Origin: Parasphingorhabdus marina DSM 22363 | GTDB taxonomy: Bacteria > Pseudomonadota > Alphaproteobacteria > Sphingomonadales > Sphingomonadaceae | NCBI RefSeq assembly: GCF_900128895.1 | Contig: NZ_FSQW01000002.1 | Span: 806,001 to 870,000 of the forward strand | Direction: 5' to 3' | DNA: 64,000 bases | In this document: piece after piece, positions 58,274-64,000 of the stretch | Layout of the letters: every line of letters begins with the position of its first letter | Position numbering within the stretch: position 1 is the first letter of the stretch | The notes under the pieces: model-generated | The model's database searches: none | Told to the model about the DNA's origin: nothing | Seen by the model: only the letters and a program-made list of their open reading frames with translations | Made by a program: the position numbers and the translations under genes

Positions 58274-58948
58274 ATGAGCAATCATGGTCCCCTTCCCTTT
58301 GCCGAGGCACCAAAAGGTTGCCGTCGCTGTCCCCGACTGGTCTCCTTGCGACGGGATTTGCGCCGGGAGGAACCGGATTGGTGGAACGCGCCGGTACCTG
58401 CTTTTGGTGATCCGGCTGCCTGGCTCGCCATCGTCGGCCTTGCACCGGGAAAAGAAGGTGCGAACCGGACTGGTCGCCCCTTCACCGGGGATGCATCGGG
58501 CGACACATTATTCGCCACTCTCGACAAGTTCGGATTGAGCAAGGGTCAGTTTCGATCCCGCGTGGACGACGGAGTCCAATTGAAGGGTGCGATGATCTTC
58601 AACGCGGTGAAGTGCTTGCCGCCTGAAAACCGGCCGGTGGGTGCGGAAATCGCAAATTGCCGTCCTTTCCTGAAGAAGGGCCTTGGTGCCCTCCCCAACC
58701 TGCGCGTTATTTTGGCACTGGGCAAGATTGCCCATGATAGCCTCATTCGCATGACCGGTTGCAGGCTATCAGAGTTCCCGTTCGGGCATGGTGCCGAGCA
58801 CCGGCTGCCAGATGGCAGAATCCTCATCAACAGCTATCATTGCAGCCGGTACAACATGAATACCCGCCGCCTGACCGTGGACATGTTTGAAGATGTGTTT
58901 CGTCAGGCGCTTGCCGCTGCTCAGCTATCCTCGACCAGACGTCCGTAA
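58274..58948 (+). CDS. Uracil-DNA glycosylase, family 5 (UdgB-like)
   Basis: A 224-residue Fe-S uracil-DNA glycosylase. The family 5 motif GLAPGKEGANRTGRPFTGD supplies the active site without the catalytic aspartate of family 1, and YHCSRYNMNTRRLT is the second motif. Cysteines in GCRRCPRL, NAVKCLPPEN and NCRPF supply the [4Fe-4S] cluster. It removes uracil and some other damaged bases from DNA. GGAAGGGGG is just upstream. Its last 28 bases overlap the end of the convergent aguB gene. Confidence 0.92.
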   Translation: MSNHGPLPFAEAPKGCRRCPRLVSLRRDLRREEPDWWNAPVPAFGDPAAWLAIVGLAPGKEGANRTGRPFTGDASGDTLFATLDKFGLSKGQFRSRVDDGVQLKGAMIFNAVKCLPPENRPVGAEIANCRPFLKKGLGALPNLRVILALGKIAHDSLIRMTGCRLSEFPFGHGAEHRLPDGRILINSYHCSRYNMNTRRLTVDMFEDVFRQALAAAQLSSTRRP

Positions 58949-59769
58949 AGATCAGGCCGGCGATCCCGGAAAAAACCCATGCCGGCGCGGCGTTCGCGGG
59001 CCCGTTCGAGGTCAAATTTCGCAATCAGGACGCCCGTTTCGTCAGCCCCATATTCCGCGACCAGATCACCCCACTCATTGGCGATAAAGCTGTTCCCGTA
59101 AAATGTCTGTTCGCCTTCCGGCCCGATCCGGTTGCTGGCAACAATCGGCATGCAATTGCTGACCGCGTGCCCCTGCATCGCCCGCCGCCACATCCGGCTG
59201 GTGTCAAGATCCGCATCATAGGGTTCCGATCCGATGGCCGTGGGATAAAGCAGCAATTCCGCACCCATCAACGCCATCGCCCGCGCGCTTTCCGGATACC
59301 ACTGGTCCCAGCATATCCCCACACCGACCGTGGTTCCGAAGACATCCCAGACCTTGAAGCCACTATTGCCCGGACGGAAATAGAATTTTTCCTCATATCC
59401 CGGCCCGTCAGGAATATGGCTTTTCCGATAGACGCCCATGATCTCGCCCTCCGCATCGATCATGGCAATACTGTTATAATAATGGTTGCCATCCCGTTCG
59501 AAAAAGCTCGCTGGTATGGCCACCCGCAGCTGCTTCGCCAGCTTCTGCATGGCAAATACCGGCGCGCTTCTGGCAACCGGTTTGGCCAAGGAGAACAGGG
59601 CCTCGTTTTCCGTTCTGCAGAAATAGGGGCCAGCAAACAGTTCCGGGGGCAATATGATTTGCGCGCCCAGCTCTGCAGCCTTGACGACGAGATCTGCCGT
59701 CATCTCGATATTTTGTTCTTCCGGACCGGCCAGTGACAGCTGCAGCGCCGCGACGGTCAAACCGCTCAT
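58921..59769 (-). CDS. aguB: N-carbamoylputrescine amidase
   Basis: A 282-residue nitrilase-superfamily enzyme that releases putrescine, CO2 and ammonia from N-carbamoylputrescine. The Glu-Lys-Cys triad is seen in ILPPELFAGPYF, RKSHIPDGPGYEEKFYF and GVGICWDQWYPE; the residues around the cysteine are those of the amidase rather than other nitrilases. The agmatine deiminase gene lies 3.4 kb upstream on the same strand, which supports the assignment. Confidence 0.92.
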   Translation of the reverse strand: MSGLTVAALQLSLAGPEEQNIEMTADLVVKAAELGAQIILPPELFAGPYFCRTENEALFSLAKPVARSAPVFAMQKLAKQLRVAIPASFFERDGNHYYNSIAMIDAEGEIMGVYRKSHIPDGPGYEEKFYFRPGNSGFKVWDVFGTTVGVGICWDQWYPESARAMALMGAELLLYPTAIGSEPYDADLDTSRMWRRAMQGHAVSNCMPIVASNRIGPEGEQTFYGNSFIANEWGDLVAEYGADETGVLIAKFDLERARERRAGMGFFRDRRPDLYGRLVEDS

Positions 59770-59782
59770 GTGCGAATCTGAT

Positions 59783-60640
59783 TCAAGGCAGCTTGCGGAA
59801 CAGGAGCGTCATCCGGTCCGATTCCCCTATCGCCGTATATTTGGCCTTGTCGACATCACCTTCGGCGTAACGGGGTGGCAATGTCCAGACTCCTTTGGGA
59901 TAGTCCGCCGTGTCCTTCGGATTGGCATTGATTTCCGACTGTTTCACCAGCTCGAAACCATGGGCTTCCATAAAGTTCACTACCGCAGCGGTGTGCAGAT
60001 ACCCCTTGTTGCCGTCGGCAAAGCTGAACGGTGCGTCATCCTTTGCGCGATGCTGGACAATGCCGAGCGTACCGCCATCTTTCAGCATGCTGCGCATCAC
60101 CTTGATTTCGCTGTCTGCCAGATTCCAGCGCATCAGATTATGCATCATCCGGGGAATAATTACGAAATCCGCCGTTCCCATGACGTCTTCCGGCACATTG
60201 TCCGCGGTATAAGCCGAGAAGGTCCCGGCTGGCATGCCGGTCCAGCCGGCAACATCATTGGGGAATTTGGCCGGAAAACCGCGGATCCGTTCTTTCGCTT
60301 CATCGCCAAATGGTAGTGGGTCCGGCGCAAAAGTCAGCCCGATATACTTGCCTTTTTCTGCCACATAAGGTGCCAGAATCTTCGAATACCATCCGCCGCC
60401 GGGGACATATTCAACAACCGTATCCGTTGGTTTTACCCCAAAAAAGGTGAGCGTTTCGACCGGATTGCGATATTTGTCTCGAGCCTTGTCATCTCCGCGG
60501 CGTTCATGCGCGACGATGGCTGCCAGGGCTTCGCCGGTTTGCATGGCTTCGCCCTTGTCATGATCCTTGGCCGATGCCGGAAATGTGGTTGCGAGGGTGA
60601 TCGCGGCGAACGCACCCATTGCAGTCAGTGTCTTTTTCAT
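59783..60640 (-). CDS. Exported methyltransferase-like protein (COG4798 type), copy 1
   Basis: A 285-residue protein with signal peptide (ending FPASAKDH). The mature part has the methyltransferase motif I-like VVEYVPGGGWYSKILAPYV, DFVIIPRMMHNLMRWN and the C-terminal SEINANPKDTADYPKGVWTL, the pattern of the putative methyltransferases of COG4798. A signal peptide on a SAM-type fold is odd because SAM is cytosolic. The next gene upstream is a close copy. ATG at 60640 was taken for better spacing from AAAGGA than 60643. Confidence 0.8.
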   Translation of the reverse strand: MKKTLTAMGAFAAITLATTFPASAKDHDKGEAMQTGEALAAIVAHERRGDDKARDKYRNPVETLTFFGVKPTDTVVEYVPGGGWYSKILAPYVAEKGKYIGLTFAPDPLPFGDEAKERIRGFPAKFPNDVAGWTGMPAGTFSAYTADNVPEDVMGTADFVIIPRMMHNLMRWNLADSEIKVMRSMLKDGGTLGIVQHRAKDDAPFSFADGNKGYLHTAAVVNFMEAHGFELVKQSEINANPKDTADYPKGVWTLPPRYAEGDVDKAKYTAIGESDRMTLLFRKLP

Positions 60641-60673
60641 CATCCGTCCTTTCGATGAGATGCTGGATATTCT

Positions 60674-61528
60674 CTAGCTGCGCTTGCGGAACAATAGCGT
60701 CATGCGGTCCGATTCACCAATATCCAGATATTTGCTTTTATCGGTTTCACCTTCTGCCAGTCGCGGAGGCAGTGTCCAGACACCTCTGGGATAGTCCGAA
60801 CTGTCTTTTGGATTGGCATTGATCTCGGAGCTTTCTGCCAGTTCGAAACCATGGAGTTCGAACAATGCGATCACCGAAGACTGCTTGAGATAGCCCCGGC
60901 TGCCGCTTGATATGGCATAGGGCGCATCCGGCTTGGCGCGATGCTGAACGACGCCGATCATCCCGTCGTCCGCCAGAAGCTCGCGCAATGCTCGCAATTC
61001 CGAATCCGCATAGTTGCGATTCATCATGCCATGCAGGGATCGGAAGATCACAATCCGGTCGACCTTGCCCTTAATCTCTTCCGGTACTTCATCACTTTCA
61101 TAGGCCGCGATCTCCTTCGCATCTATGCCGGTCCATCCGGAAGCCGATTCCGGGAAACGCTCGGGCCAGCTTTTGGACCGCGCCTCCCTGGCCCGACTTG
61201 TGAAACTGATGCTATCGCTATTGGTTCCCACCGCAACATATTTTCCGGCCCCGTGTACGTAAGGAAGCAACACCCGGGTATACCAGCCGCCACCCGGACC
61301 ATATTCCACGACCATATGTTCCGGCTTGATCCCGAAAAATGCCAGTGTTTCGGCCGGCCGGCGATATCTGTCACGGGCCATGTCATCCGCCCGGCGTTCA
61401 TGGCTCAAAACCGTTTTCAGCTTCTCATGACTTTCGGCGGTATTTTTATGGTCGCGGGCTTCGGAAGGAAGTGCCGGTACAGCGATGAAAGCGGCAGCAG
61501 CGCTCGCCAAAAACAATATCTTTTTCAT
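60674..61528 (-). CDS. Exported methyltransferase-like protein, copy 2
   Basis: A 284-residue paralogue of the downstream gene with a signal peptide (ending LPSEARDH). Motif I is VVEYGPGGGWYTRVLLPYV, then RIVIFRSLHGMMNRNYADS and SSEINANPKDSSDYPRGVWT. The two copies keep the same block order, including the end GESDRMTLLFRK, but differ through their middle. A tandem duplication is clear. The ATG at 61528 follows AGAGAGG by seven bases; upstream in-frame ATGs lack such a site. Confidence 0.8.
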   Translation of the reverse strand: MKKILFLASAAAAFIAVPALPSEARDHKNTAESHEKLKTVLSHERRADDMARDRYRRPAETLAFFGIKPEHMVVEYGPGGGWYTRVLLPYVHGAGKYVAVGTNSDSISFTSRAREARSKSWPERFPESASGWTGIDAKEIAAYESDEVPEEIKGKVDRIVIFRSLHGMMNRNYADSELRALRELLADDGMIGVVQHRAKPDAPYAISSGSRGYLKQSSVIALFELHGFELAESSEINANPKDSSDYPRGVWTLPPRLAEGETDKSKYLDIGESDRMTLLFRKRS

Positions 61529-61608
61529 GGTCTTGCCTCTCTGATTTGGGGGATTATTTGACTGGCGCATTGCATAAGTCACGATGCCAGACATTGGAAG
61601 GGGTCAGA

Positions 61609-63117
61609 TCATAGACCGGTTCGATAGGCATCGATCACCTCCGGACGCGGATAAAGCTCATCGAGCGGCACCGATTTTCCGTTGGCCTGCATGATACGGA
61701 CATGTTTGCGCCCGAGCTGGCGGGGCTCATCAACACCGCAGCTGTGGGCCAGAACCTCCACTTCGTGCACCAGGCTTTTGCAATAATTGGCAACCTTGGC
61801 CTTTTTGTCATTCGGATCGAGCCCGCGCTGGAAACGGGGATCATGAGTCGTGATACCGGTCGGACAGGTATTCTTGTTGCACTTCATCGCCTGGATACAG
61901 CCCAGCGAGAACATGAACCCGCGCGCGCTGTTGACAAAATCGGCACCGGCGCAAATGGCCCAGGCGACCTCGCTGGGCGTAATTCGCTTGCCGGAAGCGA
62001 TGATGCGGATGCGTTCACGCAGGCCATATTGGTGGAGAATGTCCGACAGCATCGGCAGGCTTTCGTGCAGTTGCAGCCCGACATTGTCCATCAATGGCAT
62101 CGGCGCTGCCCCGGTCCCGCCATCGCCGCCATCCAGCGTGAAGAAATCTGGAGCGCTTTCGATGCCGCGCCGATGAATCTCCTCGCACAGCTCACTCAGC
62201 CATCCATAGGACCCGACGACCGACTTGATTCCCGTCGGCTTGCCTGTGGTCCGGCGGATCATATCAACCATGTCGAGCATGTCGCCCACGCTATTGATCT
62301 CGGGATGCCGGTTGGGAGAAATCGAGGCTTGCCCGACCGGGATACCGCGGACTTCGGAAATGGTTTCGGTGACTTTTGCAGCCGGCAGGATCCCGCCTTT
62401 GCCCGGCTTCGCGCCCTGGGACAATTTGATCTCGAACATGCGAACCTGATCATGCGCCGCTATCGCCTTGAGCTTGTCGGCGTTGAGACTGCCATCTGCA
62501 TTTCGCACGCCATATTTGGCGGTGCCGATCTGGAAAACGATGTCGCAACCGCCCTCCAGATGATAGGCAGAAAGGCCGCCCTCACCGGTGTTCAACCAGC
62601 ACCCGGCCATACGCGCACCATGGGACAAGGCCCGAATGGCGGGGACGGACAGTGCGCCGAAACTCATCGCGGAAATGTTGAACAGCGACCGCGATTCAAA
62701 GGGATTCTCACAATAGGGACCGATGGTGCAAAGCGCCGTTTCCGCAGCATCTTTCTCCAGAGTCGGGAATGGGCAATTGACGAAGATCGGTGTCCCGGCC
62801 GGCTGCAGGTTCTTGGTAGAACCGAATGCAATTGTGTTGCCCTTCCCCTTCGCTGCACGGACCACCCATTCACGCTCAGCCCGGTTAAACGGCATTTCTT
62901 CGCGATCCATGGCGAAGAAATACTGGCGGAAAAACTCGCCCAGACTGCTGAACAAATGCCGGAACCGCCCGATCACCGGATAGTTGCGCCGGACTGCGTC
63001 CTGCTTCTGTGTCACATCGATGATGAACAGGACCACCAGCAGGGCCAGACCGAGACCCAGAAGAAATATCAGGATATAGGTCAAACTGCTCAGAATATTG
63101 AGAATATTGTCAGCCAT
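61609..63117 (-). CDS. FMN-binding glutamate-synthase-like protein
   Basis: A 502-residue protein. An N-terminal helix (YILIFLLGLGLALLVVLFI) anchors a domain like the synthase half of glutamate synthase (GltB): MSFGALSVPAIRALSHGA, the FMN sites PGKGGILPAAKV and DGGDGGTGAAP, and a 3Fe-4S cysteine set CIQAMKCNKNTCPTG. The glutaminase domain is absent, so it cannot take ammonia from glutamine by itself. Such stand-alone proteins are widespread, with unknown substrates. It lies between aguA and aguB. Confidence 0.88.
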   Translation of the reverse strand: MADNILNILSSLTYILIFLLGLGLALLVVLFIIDVTQKQDAVRRNYPVIGRFRHLFSSLGEFFRQYFFAMDREEMPFNRAEREWVVRAAKGKGNTIAFGSTKNLQPAGTPIFVNCPFPTLEKDAAETALCTIGPYCENPFESRSLFNISAMSFGALSVPAIRALSHGARMAGCWLNTGEGGLSAYHLEGGCDIVFQIGTAKYGVRNADGSLNADKLKAIAAHDQVRMFEIKLSQGAKPGKGGILPAAKVTETISEVRGIPVGQASISPNRHPEINSVGDMLDMVDMIRRTTGKPTGIKSVVGSYGWLSELCEEIHRRGIESAPDFFTLDGGDGGTGAAPMPLMDNVGLQLHESLPMLSDILHQYGLRERIRIIASGKRITPSEVAWAICAGADFVNSARGFMFSLGCIQAMKCNKNTCPTGITTHDPRFQRGLDPNDKKAKVANYCKSLVHEVEVLAHSCGVDEPRQLGRKHVRIMQANGKSVPLDELYPRPEVIDAYRTGL

Positions 63118-63193
63118 GGGATCCCCGTCATTGCTGTGTCAGGTCTAGCATGAGAGCGGACTGCAACCAAGTTCCGCAGAGCCAAAAAAATCG

Positions 63194-64000
63194 CTAGTCC
63201 AGCGCCGGAATCTGCTGAGATATGCAGTGAAAACTGCCACCCCCGCGAAGCAGCGCCATGCTGGACAGACCAATTACCTTGCGCCCCGGGAAGAAGGCCG
63301 CCAGATTTTCCAGAGCCGCGCTGTCCTCGGGCACGCCATATTGCGGAATAGCGACCACCGTGTTGCCGATATAGAAATTCATGTAGCTGGCTGGTGCGAC
63401 ATCACCGTCGACCAGGTATTTTCCAACCGACGGCAGGCGCCGTACATCCAGTCCGGCTGTTTCGGCACGGGCGGCGGCACCATCATATATCGCCGCGTTG
63501 GGATCATCGGGCCGGCTCCCAATGGGAATGACGAGCGTGCCCGGTGCAACGAACCGCGCCAGATTGTCCACATGGCCATCAGTATGATCTGCCGTCAGCC
63601 CGTCGCCCAGCCAGCAGAGTTTCCGAACGCTCAAAGCAGCTGACAGCCGGCGCTCGGCTTCTGCCCGGTCCAGTCCCGGGTTGCGATTGGAATTTAGGAC
63701 ACATTGTTCCGTCGTCACCAGTCGGCCCGTGCCATCGCCGTCGATCGCACCACCTTCCAGCACCCAGTCATGTTTCCGGATCGGCATCGAACGCATCGCG
63801 GCCAGACGCGATCCGATATCCTGATCACCGGCCATTTCAAATTGCCGGCCCCAGCCATTGAAGCCAAAATCATTGGCCAGCAATTTGCCCTCATCGATGG
63901 TTATGACCGGACCGGTGTCGCGGAGCCAGATGTCGCCGAATGGTTCGATGACCGGCTGGACCCGATCTGATGTCAGCGACCGTGCTGTTCTGGCATCCTG
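63194..64000 (-). CDS. aguA: Agmatine deiminase, C-terminal part (cut by right edge)
   Basis: 268 residues of the C-terminal part are visible; the start lies beyond the window. The open frame runs through FGDIWLRDTGPV (substrate loop), WVLEGGAIDGDG (catalytic Glu), ADHTDGHVDN (His and Asp) and GGGSFHCISQQIP (nucleophile Cys near the end), all of agmatine deiminase. It makes N-carbamoylputrescine from agmatine, which AguB then hydrolyses. Same strand as aguB, separated by three other genes. Confidence 0.93.
   Translation of the reverse strand, partial: QDARTARSLTSDRVQPVIEPFGDIWLRDTGPVITIDEGKLLANDFGFNGWGRQFEMAGDQDIGSRLAAMRSMPIRKHDWVLEGGAIDGDGTGRLVTTEQCVLNSNRNPGLDRAEAERRLSAALSVRKLCWLGDGLTADHTDGHVDNLARFVAPGTLVIPIGSRPDDPNAAIYDGAAARAETAGLDVRRLPSVGKYLVDGDVAPASYMNFYIGNTVVAIPQYGVPEDSAALENLAAFFPGRKVIGLSSMALLRGGGSFHCISQQIPALD

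Overview
This 64 kb window is a dense, ordinary-looking chromosomal stretch from an alphaproteobacterium, most likely a member of the Sphingomonadales (Sphingorhabdus/Parasphingorhabdus/Sphingopyxis-like). The evidence is the gene set and order (purB, lapA-like, pyrF, trpF, trpB, trpA, accD, folC), a large TonB-dependent receptor with a DUF6607 partner, GTTC-N7-GTTC LexA boxes of the alphaproteobacterial type, and moderate-to-high GC. I see no rRNA, tRNA, CRISPR, prophage or classical insertion sequence. No gap between genes exceeds about 300 bases.

Layout. 1-5.2 kb: a YdbH-like envelope protein cut by the left edge, radC with a LexA-like box on its start codon, a DoxX-DoxX-NDH-2 fusion, and a phosphofructokinase. 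5.3-14 kb: biosynthesis (purB, pyrF, trpF-trpB-trpA, accD, folC), interrupted between trpB and trpA by a 429-bp element made of a DUF559 nuclease gene between perfect 38-bp inverted repeats, and between accD and folC by a gene-less pair of similarly built palindromes. 14-23.5 kb: TPR protein, AmpG-like permease, DUF1223 protein, rluB-rsmD, a cupredoxin-like protein, uvrD/pcrA with a LexA box, and small envelope proteins. 23.6-27 kb: a Fur-box-preceded TonB receptor and its DUF6607 partner. 27-35.6 kb: L,D-transpeptidase, MFS permease, cysK with a dienelactone hydrolase, an aspartyl-hydroxylase-like protein, an acyl-CoA dehydrogenase with its MerR regulator (clear operator/promoter, probably leaderless), a lipoprotein and hisI. 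35.8-43.5 kb: purF, SDR, serine hydrolase, then a cfa-SDR-phrB run that looks like a light/oxidative damage set. 43.6-48 kb: DUF457 membrane hydrolase and korA/korB with a 31-residue membrane protein coupled between them. 48-57.6 kb: esterase, rppH, DUF481 porin-like protein, rsmB-like gene in frame behind guaB, M28 peptidase, SPFH-NfeD pair, DUF937 protein and neighbour. 57.8-64 kb: DUF3597, family 5 uracil-DNA glycosylase, N-carbamoylputrescine amidase, two secreted methyltransferase-like paralogues, an FMN glutamate-synthase-like protein, and agmatine deiminase cut by the right edge (together an agmatine-to-putrescine route).

The most unusual structure is the DUF559/inverted-repeat element at 10.44-10.87 kb together with the gene-less palindrome pair at 12.54-12.65 kb. 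This resembles the relation between RAYT transposases and REPINs but with a Vsr-like nuclease in the place of the transposase. The repeats also supply the ribosome binding sites of the DUF559 gene, trpA and folC. Functional names are from recognised motifs and family knowledge; no database search was run.
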